DNA from: an uncultured Pelagibacteraceae bacterium
GTDB lineage: Bacteria; Pseudomonadota; Alphaproteobacteria; Pelagibacterales; Pelagibacteraceae
Assembly (NCBI GenBank): GCA_902531175.1
Contig: CACADE010000002.1
Coordinates: 186,001 to 250,000, forward strand
DNA length: 64,000 nucleotides
Direction: 5' to 3'
The notes below the pieces were generated by a model. It was not told the DNA's origin. It did not search any database and worked only from the letters and a program-made list of their open reading frames with translations. Shown piece after piece: positions 35,403 to 46,538 of the stretch; position 1 is the stretch's first letter; each line of letters begins with the position of its first letter. Both the position numbers and the translations under genes were made by a program.

Positions 35403-36275
35403 TTATTTTTTTGAATTTATTATTTGATTGTGCCTCATTGTGAAACGTTTTATTTGATCATTTGTCAATTTATCAAAACAATTTGGACATGATAGGCCTA
35501 CTTTATACTTTTTTGATTTGGTTAGTTTTTTATGCAATGGCATTCTACAACCACCACAAACAGTATAATTTCCAATTTCTAGGTTTTTTTTAATAGTAAC
35601 TCTTTTATCAAAAACAAAACATTCACCATTCCACTTACTTTTTTTTGGATCAGTTTTGTTAAGATAATTTAAGATACCACCCTTAAGCATATAAACATTT
35701 TTAAAACCTTTATTATTAAGATAATTAGACGCTTTTTCACACCTGATACCTCCGGTGCAAAACATCCCTATTGATTGATCTTTATTAAATTTTGATAAAT
35801 AATTTTTAAAATCTCTAAAATTTTTAGTTTCTGGATTAAGAGCATTTTTAAATGTACCAATCTTATATTCAAAAGGTTTTCTGGCATCAATCAGTTTAAT
35901 ATTTTTTTTAGATATAAATTCGTCCCATTTTTTAGGTGATAAATATTTCTTATTAAAAAAATTTTTAAAATTAATTTTTTCATTAATTGGAACTACCTCA
36001 TCTTTTATTTTAACTTTATTTTTTGTGTATGGTAATATTTTTGAGTTAAATTTATTTTGAATATCAAATCTATCAATTGATAAGATATTCTTTATTTTTG
36101 TAATTGTAAGTTTAATTTTTTTATGACTACCTGATATTGTACCATTAATTCCTTCGGGAGATAATATTATAAGACCTTTAATATCAAGCTTATTAGTTTC
36201 TTTTAAAATATTTTTTTTAATAATTTTTAATTTATTAAGTTTTGATATTTTATAAAAAGATAGGATTTCAAACAT
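35403..36275 (-). CDS. trhO: tRNA uridine 5-hydroxylation protein TrhO (rhodanese domain)
   Basis: A 290-residue YceA/UPF0176-family protein needed for ho5U formation at tRNA position 34. The order is N-terminal acylphosphatase-like domain, rhodanese domain with KLIDARKPFEYKIGTFKNALNP and the active-site Cys in GMFCTGGIRCEKASNYL near residue 173, then a C-terminal cysteine cluster (CGGCRMPL and SCPNC). The ATG at 36275 is preferred; the track's 36287 start is a TTG. It lies two bases downstream of the methyltransferase gene. Confidence 0.9.
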   Translation of the reverse strand: MFEILSFYKISKLNKLKIIKKNILKETNKLDIKGLIILSPEGINGTISGSHKKIKLTITKIKNILSIDRFDIQNKFNSKILPYTKNKVKIKDEVVPINEKINFKNFFNKKYLSPKKWDEFISKKNIKLIDARKPFEYKIGTFKNALNPETKNFRDFKNYLSKFNKDQSIGMFCTGGIRCEKASNYLNNKGFKNVYMLKGGILNYLNKTDPKKSKWNGECFVFDKRVTIKKNLEIGNYTVCGGCRMPLHKKLTKSKKYKVGLSCPNCFDKLTNDQIKRFTMRHNQIINSKK

Positions 36276-36277
36276 AA

Positions 36278-36925
36278 TTACCAACAAACTGTAAAACCAT
36301 CACCAATTGGTAAAATATACTTATTAATAGGTGATTTTTTTATGTATTTATTAAATTCTCTTAATTTTATAGTTAATTTGTCTTTTATCTTTGGATTTGC
36401 AACATCTCCTTTCCAAAGTGTATTATCAATTAAAATTATACCTTTTTTACTTTTTAATTTGAGAGACAGTTTAAAATAATTTATATAATTTTCTTTATCT
36501 GCATCAATTAATATCACGTCATATTTTTCCTTTTTCTTAATTAGATTTTCAAGAGCAATTTTTCCATTTTCACAAAGAAGATTTATTTTTTTATCTTGCT
36601 TTGCTTCTTTAAAAAACTTAATTGCCTCATTGTTAGTTTTTAAATTTTTATCTATACCAATTAATTTGCAATTCTTAGGTAAGGCAAGTGCAGCAGATAA
36701 AATGCTGTAACCTGTAAAAGTGCCAATTTCTAAATATGATTTATAGTTATTAAATTTTATGATAAATTGTATGAAGTTAGCTTGTAGAATTGAAATTTGT
36801 AATTTTTTAATATGACCAAGTTTTTCGTTATATTTTAATAATTTTTTTTGTACTTTGTGAAGGTTATTTGTATGTGAAAAAATATAATTGATCATATTTT
36901 GATCAATTATGAAATTTTTATCCAT
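36278..36925 (-). CDS. SAM-dependent O-methyltransferase family 3
   Basis: A 215-residue class I methyltransferase related to caffeoyl-CoA/catechol O-methyltransferases. Motif I is [20 protein letters not shown], followed by KLIGIDKN, then [17 protein letters not shown] (metal-binding Asp) and [13 protein letters not shown]. The C-terminus [11 protein letters not shown] is typical. Natural substrate unknown. It overlaps gatB by eight bases and precedes trhO. Confidence 0.9.
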   Translation of the reverse strand: MDKNFIIDQNMINYIFSHTNNLHKVQKKLLKYNEKLGHIKKLQISILQANFIQFIIKFNNYKSYLEIGTFTGYSILSAALALPKNCKLIGIDKNLKTNNEAIKFFKEAKQDKKINLLCENGKIALENLIKKKEKYDVILIDADKENYINYFKLSLKLKSKKGIILIDNTLWKGDVANPKIKDKLTIKLREFNKYIKKSPINKYILPIGDGFTVCW

Positions 36926-38384
36926 TCAACTTTTCTTTTAATATTTTGTTTATTAATTGAGGATTGCCTTTTCCTTTACTTTCTTTCATGGCTTGACCAA
37001 CAAAAAAACCAAATAATTTATCTTTACCAGATTTATATTCAGCAACCTTATCTGAATTATTTTCAATAACTTTATTTATCAATTCCTCTATCGCTTTTGG
37101 ATCGCTTTCTTGTTTTAAACCTTTTTCTTTTACTATTATTAATGGATCTTGATCTCCATCTATCATTTGTTCAAAAACCGTTTTAGCTATTTTTCCTGAT
37201 ATAGTTCCATCTTTAATAAGGTTTATAAGTTTTGATAGATTTTTAGCACTAACTGGGCTTTGAGATATTTCTAAATTTTTTTCATTTAAAACTGCAAATA
37301 ATTCACCTGTAATCCAGTTTGTTGCTAATTTAACATCTGAATTTTTTATAACTTCCTCAAAGAAATTTGATGTTTCAATATCAGATACCAAAATTGTTGC
37401 TTCATATGGTGAAAGATTAAATTTATCTATAAATCTTTTTTTCTTTTCATCTGGTAATTCAGGTATATCTGATTTTATTTTTTCAATTAACTCTTGGCTT
37501 ATTTCAAGCGGTAATAGATCTGGATCAGGAAAATATCTGTAATCATGCGCGTCTTCTTTTGATCTCATAGATCTTGTCTCATTTCTTTTAGTGTCAAAAA
37601 GTCTTGTCTCTTGATCTATGTCTTTCCCCTCCTCTAACAAATCTATTTGTCTATTTGCTTCGGATATTATTGCCATTTGCATAAATTTTATTGAATTAAC
37701 ATTTTTAATTTCACACCTGGTGCCAAATTCAGTCTCCCCCTTTAATCTTACTGATACATTAACATCTGCCCTCAAAGAACCTTCTTGCATATTGCCATCA
37801 CATGTTCCTAAATATCTCATTATCGATCTTAATTTTTTTATATAAACGTTGACTTCATCTGGAGATCTCAAATCAGGCTTACTTACTATTTCCATTAAAG
37901 CCACTCCAGATCTATTTAAATCAACTAATGTATTATTTGGATCAATATCATGAATACTTTTACCTGCATCTTGCTCTAAGTGTAATCTTTCAATTCCAAT
38001 TTCTTTTTGACCATTCGGCATATCTAAAATTACTTTTCCTTCACCGACAATTGGATATTTGTATTGAGAGATTTGATATCCTTGGGGTAAATCTGCATAA
38101 AAATAATTTTTTCTATCAAAGACAGATTTTTTATTTATTTTGGCTTTAAGTCCTATTCCAGTTTTAATTGCTTGTTCAATACAAAATTCATTTATAACTG
38201 GTAACATTCCTGGAAATGCTGCATCTACGAGACTAACTTGTGTGTTTGGTTCTGCACCAAATTTTGTTGATGATTGAGAGAAAAGTTTTGACTCTGAAGT
38301 AACTTGAGCGTGCACCTCTAAACCAATTATGACTTCATATTGTTTATTTTCTCTTTCAATAAGATATTCACTATTTTTACTCAC
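36918..38384 (-). CDS. gatB: Asp-tRNA(Asn)/Glu-tRNA(Gln) amidotransferase subunit B (GTG start)
   Basis: A 488-residue subunit that phosphorylates misacylated t[66 protein letters not shown] and [23 protein letters not shown] are diagnostic. The C-terminal tail ([14 protein letters not shown]) is the YqeY-like domain. The start is GTG, overlapping gatA by eight bases. GatCAB provides Gln-tRNA and/or Asn-tRNA. Confidence 0.97.
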   Translation of the reverse strand: MSKNSEYLIERENKQYEVIIGLEVHAQVTSESKLFSQSSTKFGAEPNTQVSLVDAAFPGMLPVINEFCIEQAIKTGIGLKAKINKKSVFDRKNYFYADLPQGYQISQYKYPIVGEGKVILDMPNGQKEIGIERLHLEQDAGKSIHDIDPNNTLVDLNRSGVALMEIVSKPDLRSPDEVNVYIKKLRSIMRYLGTCDGNMQEGSLRADVNVSVRLKGETEFGTRCEIKNVNSIKFMQMAIISEANRQIDLLEEGKDIDQETRLFDTKRNETRSMRSKEDAHDYRYFPDPDLLPLEISQELIEKIKSDIPELPDEKKKRFIDKFNLSPYEATILVSDIETSNFFEEVIKNSDVKLATNWITGELFAVLNEKNLEISQSPVSAKNLSKLINLIKDGTISGKIAKTVFEQMIDGDQDPLIIVKEKGLKQESDPKAIEELINKVIENNSDKVAEYKSGKDKLFGFFVGQAMKESKGKGNPQLINKILKEKLNG

Positions 38385-39837
38385 TTAACCACCAGTCTGA
38401 AATATCATTTTTAAAATTAATCTTATCTTCTAATGCATAAGAAATATTAAGTATATTTTGTTCATCAAAAGGTTTTCCAATTACTTGAAGGCCTAAAGGA
38501 TAATTATTTTTATCTTTACCAGCTGGTATAGAAATACCTGGTAAGCCCGCTAGATTTATTGGAACTGTAAATATATCATTTAAATACATTGATACTGGAT
38601 CATTTGTTTTTTCACCAATTTTAAATGCTGAGCTTGGAGTAGATGGAGTTAAAATTGCATCAACTTTAGAAAAGGCATCATCAAAATCTTTTTTTATTAA
38701 TTGTCTTACTTTCTGCGCTTTTAGATAATAGGCATCATAGTAACCAGAAGATAAAACATAAGTTCCAATCATAATTCTTCTTTTAACTTCATCACCAAAA
38801 CCTTCAGATCTAGTTTTTTCGTACATTTCTATTAAATTTTGACCAGGAGATCTAAATCCATATTTAACACCATCATATCTTGCTAGATTTGAAGATGCTT
38901 CAGCTGGTGCAACAATATAATAAGTTGGTAATGCGTAATTAGTATGTGGAAGCGAAATATCGATAATTTCTGCTCCGCAATCTTTTGCATATGAGATACC
39001 ATTTTTCCATAGCTGTTCAATTTCGTCGGGCATATTATCAACTCTATATTCTTTAGGAATACCAATTTTCTTTCCTTTAATATCTTTTGATAATTCTTTT
39101 GAATAATTATTTCTTTTGTAATCAATTGAGGTTGAATCTTTTTGATCAAATGAAGAGATCACCTCTAAAAGCATAGAACAGTCTCTTACATTTTTCGTCA
39201 TAGGTCCTGCTTGGTCTAAAGATGAAGCAAATGCTACAATTCCATAACGAGAACAACTTCCATATGTAGGTTTAAGTCCTACAGTTCCTGTAAATGATGC
39301 TGGTTGACGAATAGATCCACCTGTATCTGTTCCAATGGTAACTGGAGTTAAATTTGCAGCGACAGCTGCAGAAGAACCTCCTGAAGATCCACCAGGGACT
39401 AAATTTTCTCCTACCGGATTTTGAACATTTCCAAAAAAACTAGTTTCATTTGAAGAGCCCATAGCAAATTCATCACAATTAAGTTTACCAAGAAGTATTG
39501 CTCCTTGACTCCACAAATTTTGAGTAACTGTAGACTCATATGTGGGAACGAAGTTATTTAATATTTTGCTACCTGCTGTTGTTCTAACTCCATTTGTACA
39601 AAATAAATCTTTAACAGCAATGGGAATACCTGGTAGTTTTAAATCAAAGTTAGGATTAGAATCAAATTTCTTTGATTGATCTATTGCTTTTTCAAAATTA
39701 TCCGTAACATAAACATTTAATTTTTTTGATTTTTGAGCACGGTCTATAAATGCTTTTGTAATTTCCCCTGAAGATAGTTTTTTTTCTTTTATATTCGATG
39801 TTAATTCGAATAAACTTTGACTTGTTATATCTGACAT
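38377..39837 (-). CDS. gatA: Asp-tRNA(Asn)/Glu-tRNA(Gln) amidotransferase subunit A
   Basis: A 486-residue amidase-signature enzyme releasing ammonia from glutamine. The catalytic lysine is in [19 protein letters not shown] near residue 75; the Ser-cisSer region is in [17 protein letters not shown] and [14 protein letters not shown]. Residues fit the GatA rather than other amidases, supported by its neighbours. Its stop overlaps gatB by eight bases and its start abuts the gatC stop with a one-base overlap. Confidence 0.97.
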   Translation of the reverse strand: MSDITSQSLFELTSNIKEKKLSSGEITKAFIDRAQKSKKLNVYVTDNFEKAIDQSKKFDSNPNFDLKLPGIPIAVKDLFCTNGVRTTAGSKILNNFVPTYESTVTQNLWSQGAILLGKLNCDEFAMGSSNETSFFGNVQNPVGENLVPGGSSGGSSAAVAANLTPVTIGTDTGGSIRQPASFTGTVGLKPTYGSCSRYGIVAFASSLDQAGPMTKNVRDCSMLLEVISSFDQKDSTSIDYKRNNYSKELSKDIKGKKIGIPKEYRVDNMPDEIEQLWKNGISYAKDCGAEIIDISLPHTNYALPTYYIVAPAEASSNLARYDGVKYGFRSPGQNLIEMYEKTRSEGFGDEVKRRIMIGTYVLSSGYYDAYYLKAQKVRQLIKKDFDDAFSKVDAILTPSTPSSAFKIGEKTNDPVSMYLNDIFTVPINLAGLPGISIPAGKDKNNYPLGLQVIGKPFDEQNILNISYALEDKINFKNDISDWWLSE

Positions 39838-40124
39838 TATTCAACAACCTTTGGTACAACAAAAAAATCTTTATTTTCTTCAGGAGAGTTTTTTAAAATT
39901 TTTTCTCTAATATTTTCTGATTTAATTTCATCTTTTCTAAATCTTAGGGTGGTTTCAGCAATTGATGTTAAGGCTTGAACATTATCAGTATTTAATTCAT
40001 TTAATTTTTCTATAAATTCAAATATATTATTTAAGTCGCCCTTTAATTTATTAGCTTTTTCATCATCAATAGAAATTCTTGCTAATTTCGAAATGTGCTT
40101 TACTGTTTTAAGATCTATACTCAT
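39837..40124 (-). CDS. gatC: Asp-tRNA(Asn)/Glu-tRNA(Gln) amidotransferase subunit C
   Basis: A 95-residue GatCAB stabilising subunit. The protein begins [47 protein letters not shown], a standard GatC start, so the ATG at 40124 is chosen over the track's 40181 start, which would add 19 unrelated residues and overlap the divergent ruvX. It heads gatC-gatA-gatB. Confidence 0.95.
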   Translation of the reverse strand: MSIDLKTVKHISKLARISIDDEKANKLKGDLNNIFEFIEKLNELNTDNVQALTSIAETTLRFRKDEIKSENIREKILKNSPEENKDFFVVPKVVE

Positions 40125-40173
40125 ATGGTAAAAATATTGCCGCAAACTATCACTTAAGTAAATAATATACAAT

Positions 40174-40629
40174 ATGATCACAATTGAGGAATTTAAAAAG
40201 AAACAGCTAAATACATCTAGATTAATTGGTCTTGATTTAGGTTCAAAGAGAATTGGTGTAGCTATATGCGATGAAAATCAAAAAATTGCCACACCGCTTA
40301 AAACAATAAACAAATCCAAATTTGAAGATCTTATTAATGAATTAGAGGATATTATTAAAGAAAATAATATTAAAGGAATAATTATTGGAAATCCAATTAA
40401 TATGGACGGAACCTTTGGTAAATCTTCTCAATCAGTAAATGATGTGTCAAAAGCAATATCAAAAGAAATTGATATTCCAATAAGTCTTTGGGATGAAAGA
40501 TTATCAACAGTTGGAGCGTTTAAATTAACCGAAAATTTAGGTATTAACGTAACTAAAAGAGAAAAAAATATAGATAAAAATGCTGCTGCATTTATCTTAC
40601 AGGGTGCCATAGATTTTATTAATAATTAA
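40174..40629 (+). CDS. ruvX: Holliday junction resolvase-like protein RuvX/YqgF
   Basis: A 151-residue RNase H-fold protein implicated in 16S rRNA 5' end processing and possibly recombination. LIGLDLGSKRIGVAICD has the first acidic residue, IKGIIIGNPINMDGTFGKSSQSV the second, and LWDERLSTVGA the E-x-x-S motif, ending with DKNAAAFILQGAIDF. It is divergent from gatC (49 bases between starts) and followed by pyrB. Confidence 0.94.
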   Translation: MITIEEFKKKQLNTSRLIGLDLGSKRIGVAICDENQKIATPLKTINKSKFEDLINELEDIIKENNIKGIIIGNPINMDGTFGKSSQSVNDVSKAISKEIDIPISLWDERLSTVGAFKLTENLGINVTKREKNIDKNAAAFILQGAIDFINN

Positions 40630-40671
40630 TACTTGCATTAATCAACCTTTGTGGCTATAGAGTTGGTTTTA

Positions 40672-41610
40672 ATGGCAACTAAAACCAAAGCTATTAAAAT
40701 TTCTCAAAAACATCTCCTAGGTATTCAAGATTTATCAATAAATGATGTTAATTTAATCTTAAAAGAAGCTGAAAAATTTATTGAATTAAACAAAAGCAAA
40801 AATAAAAAATTAGATTTACTTAAGGGGAAAACTCAAATTAACCTCTTTTTTGAACCATCAACAAGAACACAAAGCTCATTTGAGCTAGCAGGAAAAAGAT
40901 TAGGTGCAGATGTTATGTCAATGAATATAACAAACTCAGCAATTAAAAAAGGTGAAACGCTAATAGACACTGCGATGACATTAAATGCAATGCATCCTGA
41001 TATAATAGTTATTAGACATCAAGATTCAGGAGCATGTAATCTTTTATCTCAAAAAGTTAATTGTGCAGTTTTAAATGCTGGTGATGGAAGGAGAGAGCAC
41101 CCTACCCAAGCATTACTTGATGCATTAACTATATTGAATAGGAAAAAAAAAATTCAAGGGTTAAAGGTCGCAATTTGTGGAGATATTCTACATTCAAGAG
41201 TAGCAAGATCTAATATTTACTTGCTAAACATGTTAGGTGCCGAAGTTAATATTGTAGCTCCTTCAAACCTTTTACCAAAAGATATAGAAAAATTTGGGGT
41301 TAATATTTTTTCAAATATGAAGAAGGGTGTAAAAGATTGCGACATAGTAATGATGCTTAGACTTCAAAATGAAAGAATGAGTAGTTCATTCCTGTCATCT
41401 AATAGAGAGTATTATGAATACTATGGACTAACACAGGATAAATTAGAATATGCAAAATCAGATTCAATTATTATGCATCCTGGTCCAATGAACCGCGGTA
41501 TTGAAATTGATACAAAACTAGCTGATGACACCAATATGAGTGTTGTAAAAGAACAAGTTGAATTAGGTGTTGCGATAAGAATGGCATGTTTAAAAATTTT
41601 TTGTGAATGA
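40672..41610 (+). CDS. pyrB: Aspartate carbamoyltransferase catalytic subunit
   Basis: A 312-residue enzyme forming carbamoyl-aspartate, the first committed pyrimidine step. The carbamoyl-phosphate motif [53 protein letters not shown] and [12 protein letters not shown] are intact. The ATG at 40672 is preferred; the track start at 40651 is a GTG seven codons upstream. It overlaps the dihydroorotase-like gene by four bases, as in pyrBC' operons. Confidence 0.95.
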   Translation: MATKTKAIKISQKHLLGIQDLSINDVNLILKEAEKFIELNKSKNKKLDLLKGKTQINLFFEPSTRTQSSFELAGKRLGADVMSMNITNSAIKKGETLIDTAMTLNAMHPDIIVIRHQDSGACNLLSQKVNCAVLNAGDGRREHPTQALLDALTILNRKKKIQGLKVAICGDILHSRVARSNIYLLNMLGAEVNIVAPSNLLPKDIEKFGVNIFSNMKKGVKDCDIVMMLRLQNERMSSSFLSSNREYYEYYGLTQDKLEYAKSDSIIMHPGPMNRGIEIDTKLADDTNMSVVKEQVELGVAIRMACLKIFCE

Positions 41611-42896
41611 TGAAAAAGAAATACTTTATTAACGCAAATATAATTGATCCTCATAACAACATAAGTGAGATAGGAGGATTAATAATAGGTGAAGATGGAA
41701 AAATTGAAGGTGTTGGAAAAAAGGTGAATAAAAACAACATTCCTAGTAGAGAAAAAGTTATTGATTTAAAAGAGAATTATATTTTTCCAGGTATAGTTGA
41801 TATGAGGGTATTTGTAGGCGAACCAGGTTATGAATATAAAGAAAATTTTAGAACTTTGAGTAATGCTGCATTATCCGGGGGAGTAACCTCAGTTGTAACA
41901 ATGCCTAATACTGATCCAATAATCGACAACGTTTCAATAGTAGATTTTTTAAAAAGACGAGGCAGAGATAAATCAAAAATAAATATATTTCCCACAGCAT
42001 CTCTAACAAAGGGTACTGAAGGTACAAATATGACAGAGTTTGGTCTTCTGCAAAGTAAAGGGATAATAGCATTTACAGATGGAATTAGAACAATTCAGAA
42101 TACAAGAGTTATGTCCAGAATAATGAATTCAGCAAAAGATTTAGGATCTTTAATAATGCAACATGCGGAAGATCAAGAATTAGCTGAAAATGGCATGATA
42201 AATGATGGAATAATTTCGACAAAACTTGGTTTACAAGGTATCCCAGAAATAGCAGAATTAATAATTATAGAGAGAGATTTAACATTATTAGAAGAATATA
42301 ATTGTCGTTATCACATTTCTCAGATTTCATCAGGAAAAGCAGCAGAAATTATCAGAGATAGAAAAGATAAAGTAAGATTTTCCTGTGGGGTATCAATAAA
42401 TAATTTATCTTTAAATGAAAATGACATTGGTGACTTTAGAACTTTTTTAAAATTGTCACCGCCACTTAGAACTGAAGAAGATAGATTAAGTTTAGTGCAA
42501 GGATTAAATGATGGCACAATCGATGTAATAGTTTCAGATCACAAACCTGAAGATGAAGAGCAAAAAAGATTAACATTTGCTCAAGCCGCAACGGGTGCAA
42601 CTGGTATTGAAACGTTATTATCTTTGTCATTAGAATTATATCACAATGGATCTGTAAAACTTGAAAAAATTATTGCTGCATTAACTTCTAATCCAGCAAA
42701 AATTTTGAAAATTAATAAAGGTAATTTATCTGTAGGTAATGATGCAGATTTCTGTATTGTGGATATAAATAAACCTTGGATAGTAAAGCAAGAAAATTTG
42801 GTTTCTAAATCAAAAAATACGTCAATTGAAAATAAGAGATTACAAGGAAAAGTAACCAATACATACGTTAAAGGACAAGAGCTTTACAATATTTAA
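41607..42896 (+). CDS. pyrC: Dihydroorotase homologue, probably non-catalytic (PyrC'-like)
   Basis: A 429-residue amidohydrolase-fold protein following pyrB with a four-base overlap. [21 protein letters not shown] aligns with the dihydroorotase metal site D-x-H-x-H-x-R-EPG, but both histidines are replaced (R and F). The late Asp region reads [13 protein letters not shown]. Proteins of this kind encoded beside pyrB (PyrC' of pseudomonads) are inactive partners needed for aspartate transcarbamoylase assembly. An active PyrC would then be elsewhere. Alternatively it is an active variant with a different site. Confidence 0.85.
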   Translation: MMKKKYFINANIIDPHNNISEIGGLIIGEDGKIEGVGKKVNKNNIPSREKVIDLKENYIFPGIVDMRVFVGEPGYEYKENFRTLSNAALSGGVTSVVTMPNTDPIIDNVSIVDFLKRRGRDKSKINIFPTASLTKGTEGTNMTEFGLLQSKGIIAFTDGIRTIQNTRVMSRIMNSAKDLGSLIMQHAEDQELAENGMINDGIISTKLGLQGIPEIAELIIIERDLTLLEEYNCRYHISQISSGKAAEIIRDRKDKVRFSCGVSINNLSLNENDIGDFRTFLKLSPPLRTEEDRLSLVQGLNDGTIDVIVSDHKPEDEEQKRLTFAQAATGATGIETLLSLSLELYHNGSVKLEKIIAALTSNPAKILKINKGNLSVGNDADFCIVDINKPWIVKQENLVSKSKNTSIENKRLQGKVTNTYVKGQELYNI

Positions 42897-43469
42897 ATGG
42901 AAATATTTATTTTATCACTTTTATCATATTTATTAGGTTCTATTCCTTTTGGTTTTTTATTAACAAAAATTTTTTTAAAAAAAGACATAAGAAAAACAGG
43001 ATCGGGTAATATAGGCGCCACAAATGTTTTAAGAACTGGCAATAAATTTTTAGGTTACTCAACTTTATTACTAGACATTTTAAAAGCGGTTTTACCAATA
43101 ATTTATGTTAAGTTAAATTATCCAGAATTTATTTACATTTGTTCATTATCTGTTTTTTTAGGACATGTTTTTCCAATATGGTTAAGATTTAAAGGTGGTA
43201 AGGGTGTTGCAACATATGTTGGAATGTTGATTATTTTAAATTATTTTTTCGGTATTGTTTTTGGAATTGTTTGGATAATTACATATTTAATTTCTAAATA
43301 CTCATCATTAGGATCAATTCTTGGATCATTAAGTGTTCCTATTTTTATATTTTTTTATAGCAATGATAGCATTATGTTTTACTTCATAATGTTTATTTTA
43401 ATTTTTTACACTCATAGAGAAAACGTTAAACGCTTGATAAATAAAGAAGAAACTAAGACAAAAATTTAA
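42897..43469 (+). CDS. plsY: Acyl-phosphate:glycerol-3-phosphate acyltransferase PlsY
   Basis: A 190-residue membrane enzyme with about five membrane segments making lysophosphatidate from PlsX product. LLSYLLGSIPFGFLLTKIF, KKDIRKTGSGNIGATNVLRTG and FLGHVFPIWLRFKGGKGVATY are the three conserved loops. It starts immediately after the pyrC stop, with no gap. Its partner PlsX is also in this window but 37 kb away. Confidence 0.96.
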   Translation: MEIFILSLLSYLLGSIPFGFLLTKIFLKKDIRKTGSGNIGATNVLRTGNKFLGYSTLLLDILKAVLPIIYVKLNYPEFIYICSLSVFLGHVFPIWLRFKGGKGVATYVGMLIILNYFFGIVFGIVWIITYLISKYSSLGSILGSLSVPIFIFFYSNDSIMFYFIMFILIFYTHRENVKRLINKEETKTKI

Positions 43470-43509
43470 TAATTTGACAGTTTAACTGTTTTAAGTACGT
43501 TCTCTAAAT

Positions 43510-46077
43510 ATGAATCTAGTCATTGTTGAAAGTCCAGCAAAAGCAAAAACAATTAATAAATATTTAGGATCAGATTATACAGTTCTTGCAAGCTATGGAC
43601 ATATAAGAGATCTGCCTTCGAAAAATGGTTCTGTTGATCCTGAAAATGATTTTAAAATGATTTGGGAAGTAGATAGTTTTTCAAAAAAATATTTAAAAGA
43701 AATTACAGATAGTGCTAAAGATTCAAAAAAAATTATTCTAGCAACTGACCCTGACAGAGAAGGTGAAGCAATAGCTTGGCATGTAAAAGAGTTTCTTGAA
43801 GAAAAAAAATTATTAAAAGATAAAGAAGTTGAGAGAGTTGTTTTCAATGAAATTACAAAAAAAGCAGTTACAAATGGAATAGATAATCCAAGAAAAATAG
43901 AGCCACATTTAGTTGATGCTTATATGGCAAGAAGAGCTTTAGATTATCTAGTAGGTTTTAATATCTCCCCCATTCTATGGACAAAATTACCAGGTTCTAA
44001 ATCTGCTGGTCGAGTTCAGTCTGTAGCTCTAAGACTTTTAACCGAAAGAGAACAGGAAATAGAAGTTTTTCAACCAAAAGAATTTTGGACTTTAAATATA
44101 ATTTTTAAAAATAACAAAAATGAAAAAATAAATACAATTATTTCACAATTAGATGGAAATAAGGTTGAAAAATTTTCATTTAAAAACAAACAAGATGTTA
44201 ATGACGCTTTATCTAAAATAAAAAATAAAAAATATAAAATAACAGATATAAGTTCAAAAACTTATAACAGAAATCCATCAGGACCTTTTACTACGTCAAC
44301 ATTACAACAAACAGCATCGAGTAAACTTGGTTTTGGAGCATCAAGGACAATGCAAATTGCTCAAAGACTATATCAAGGAATTGATATTGAAGGTGAAACC
44401 GTAGGATTAATTACTTATATGAGAACAGATGGAACTAATATTTCAAAAGATGCGGTAACATCTTTTAGAGATTTTATAATGCAGAATTATGGTGATAAAT
44501 ATTTACCAGAACAACCTCTAAATTATAGTGGTAAAAAAGCAAAGAATGCACAAGAAGCTCACGAAGCTATACGTCCAACAGAAATAATCAGAAAACCAGA
44601 AGATATGAAAAAATACTTAAGTACTGATCAATATAAACTTTATAATTTAATATGGTCTAGATCTTTATCATCACAAATGCAGTCAGCAAAATTTGACAGA
44701 AAAACTATTACCATCAACTCAGATGATGATAAAAATATATTCAAAGCTAGTGGTTCAACATTAAAATTTGATGGTTTCCTTAAACTGTATAAGATCGATG
44801 AAAATGATGATGACAATGAAAATATTTTGCCAGATGTTGAAAAAGGTGATGTAATATTTGAAGATCATATTGATGAACAGCATTATACACAACCACCACC
44901 TAGATATTCAGAGGCAAGTCTAGTTAAAAAATTAGAGGAGCTAGGAATTGGAAGACCATCTACTTATGCAAGTATTATTTCAGTAATAGCTAATAGAGGT
45001 TATGCTGACATAAATAATAAAAGATTTTTTCCAACTGATAGAGGGAAATTACTTTCTGCGTTTTTAGAAAAATTATTTACCAAATATGTTGATTATGATT
45101 TTACTGCAAAATTAGAAAATCAATTAGATGATATAACATCAGGTAAAGAAAATTGGATAAAAGTTTTAGAGAACTTTTGGAAAGACTTTAATTCTAATGT
45201 TTCAGGTGTGAAAGAAAAAAGAACCAGGGAAGTATTAGACCTATTAAATGAAAGTCTTGGATCGCTAATATTTGAGGTCGATAAGGATGGAAATATTGAT
45301 AGAAAATGCAAGCTTTGTGAATCTGGTCAATTAAGTTTAAAAAATAGTTTTAGAGGTGGTGCTTTTATTGGGTGTTCAAATTATCCAGACTGCAAATTTA
45401 CAAGACCACTATCAAAATCTAAAGCAGCACAACAATTGACACTAGCAGAACCTAAATTCATTGGAAAAAATGATAAAGGTAAAGATATTTTTCTTAAAAA
45501 TGGAAGATTTGGTCCATATTTGCAATTTGAAAAAGAAATCATAGAGGAAGATGAAAAAAATAAAAAGAAAAAAAGAAAATTAAAGAAAGAAGAAAATAAT
45601 TTAAAAAATGTTTCTATCCCAAAAGGAATTGAGATTGAAAATATTGATTTAGAAAAGGCAAAATACCTATGCTCGTTACCAATAAGTTTAGGTAAAAATC
45701 CTGAAAATGATAAAGATATTACTGTGAATGTTGGAAGATTTGGTCCTTACCTTAAATGTGAAAATAAATCTGCTAGACTAGAAAATGTGGACGAATTATT
45801 CACAATTGGATTAAATAGAGCTGTTACATTAATTGCTGAGGCTAAACCAGGAAGAATTTCATCATCTATTATAAAAGATTTAGGAGAACACCCTGAAGAT
45901 AAAAAGCCAGTTAGAATCATGAAAGGTCAGTATGGTCCTTACATTAAATACAAATCTTTAAATGCAACTATACCTGAAGAAAAAGATCCTGTTGAATTAA
46001 CTATGGAAGAAGCATTAATTTTAATTGAGAAAAGAAAAGAATACGATAGAAATAAAAAGAAAAAGAAAAGCAAATAA
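43510..46077 (+). CDS. topA: DNA topoisomerase I
   Basis: An 855-residue type IA topoisomerase relaxing negative supercoils. The TOPRIM domain begins NLVIVESPAKAKTINKYLG with DPDREGEAIAWHV; the catalytic tyrosine is in VGLITYMRTDGTN near residue 304. One zinc ribbon remains (CKLCESGQLSLKNSFRGGAFIGCSNYPDCKF), followed by three Toprim-C repeats containing GRFGPYLQ, GRFGPYLK and GQYGPYIK, plus a lysine-rich end. It overlaps ridA by one base. Confidence 0.97.
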   Translation: MNLVIVESPAKAKTINKYLGSDYTVLASYGHIRDLPSKNGSVDPENDFKMIWEVDSFSKKYLKEITDSAKDSKKIILATDPDREGEAIAWHVKEFLEEKKLLKDKEVERVVFNEITKKAVTNGIDNPRKIEPHLVDAYMARRALDYLVGFNISPILWTKLPGSKSAGRVQSVALRLLTEREQEIEVFQPKEFWTLNIIFKNNKNEKINTIISQLDGNKVEKFSFKNKQDVNDALSKIKNKKYKITDISSKTYNRNPSGPFTTSTLQQTASSKLGFGASRTMQIAQRLYQGIDIEGETVGLITYMRTDGTNISKDAVTSFRDFIMQNYGDKYLPEQPLNYSGKKAKNAQEAHEAIRPTEIIRKPEDMKKYLSTDQYKLYNLIWSRSLSSQMQSAKFDRKTITINSDDDKNIFKASGSTLKFDGFLKLYKIDENDDDNENILPDVEKGDVIFEDHIDEQHYTQPPPRYSEASLVKKLEELGIGRPSTYASIISVIANRGYADINNKRFFPTDRGKLLSAFLEKLFTKYVDYDFTAKLENQLDDITSGKENWIKVLENFWKDFNSNVSGVKEKRTREVLDLLNESLGSLIFEVDKDGNIDRKCKLCESGQLSLKNSFRGGAFIGCSNYPDCKFTRPLSKSKAAQQLTLAEPKFIGKNDKGKDIFLKNGRFGPYLQFEKEIIEEDEKNKKKKRKLKKEENNLKNVSIPKGIEIENIDLEKAKYLCSLPISLGKNPENDKDITVNVGRFGPYLKCENKSARLENVDELFTIGLNRAVTLIAEAKPGRISSSIIKDLGEHPEDKKPVRIMKGQYGPYIKYKSLNATIPEEKDPVELTMEEALILIEKRKEYDRNKKKKKSK

Positions 46078-46538
46078 TGTCTGCAGATGAAAATTTAAAG
46101 AATTTAAATATCAAATTACCAAAAGCTAATGATCCTGTTGGATCATATGCTGCTACTAGAATATCTGGAAATTTACTATACATATCTGGTCAAATATCAA
46201 TTGATGAGAATGGGAATTTAATTAAGGGAAAACTCGGAAAAGATTATAATACTGAACAAGGTTATGAAGCAGCTAAAAGATGTGCATTAAGCATAATATC
46301 TCAAGCAAAAAAAGCATGTGGTGATGATTTATCCAAAATTAAATCATGTTTGAAACTTACTGGATATGTTAATTCTACTGATGATTTTACTGAACAGCCA
46401 AAAGTCATAAATGGAGCCTCAGATCTAATAAAAAGTGTATTTGATGAAGCTGGCTCACACGCAAGAGCTGCTGTCAGCACTAATAGCCTTCCATTGGGTG
46501 TTGCAGTTGAAGTTGATGCAATATTTGATCTTAATTAA
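46077..46538 (+). CDS. ridA: RidA/YjgF-family enamine/imine deaminase-like protein
   Basis: A 153-residue YjgF/YER057c-fold protein. LLYISGQISIDENGNL, GYEAAKRCALSIISQAKKACG and ARAAVSTNSLPLGVAVEVDAIF match the longer, RidA-like subfamily (archetypal RidA is 128). The Arg of the R-x-A-V-x motif is present. Subfamily members may hydrolyse reactive enamines from PLP enzymes, but not all are active. It begins in the topA stop codon and ends exactly at the convergent ugd stop. Confidence 0.88.
   Translation: MSADENLKNLNIKLPKANDPVGSYAATRISGNLLYISGQISIDENGNLIKGKLGKDYNTEQGYEAAKRCALSIISQAKKACGDDLSKIKSCLKLTGYVNSTDDFTEQPKVINGASDLIKSVFDEAGSHARAAVSTNSLPLGVAVEVDAIFDLN

Noticed and set aside
43470-43509. 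TTGACA hexamer upstream of topA as a promoter
   Set aside because: A good -35-like TTGACA is at 43474-43479, but no convincing -10 follows at 16-18 bases, so it is not listed.
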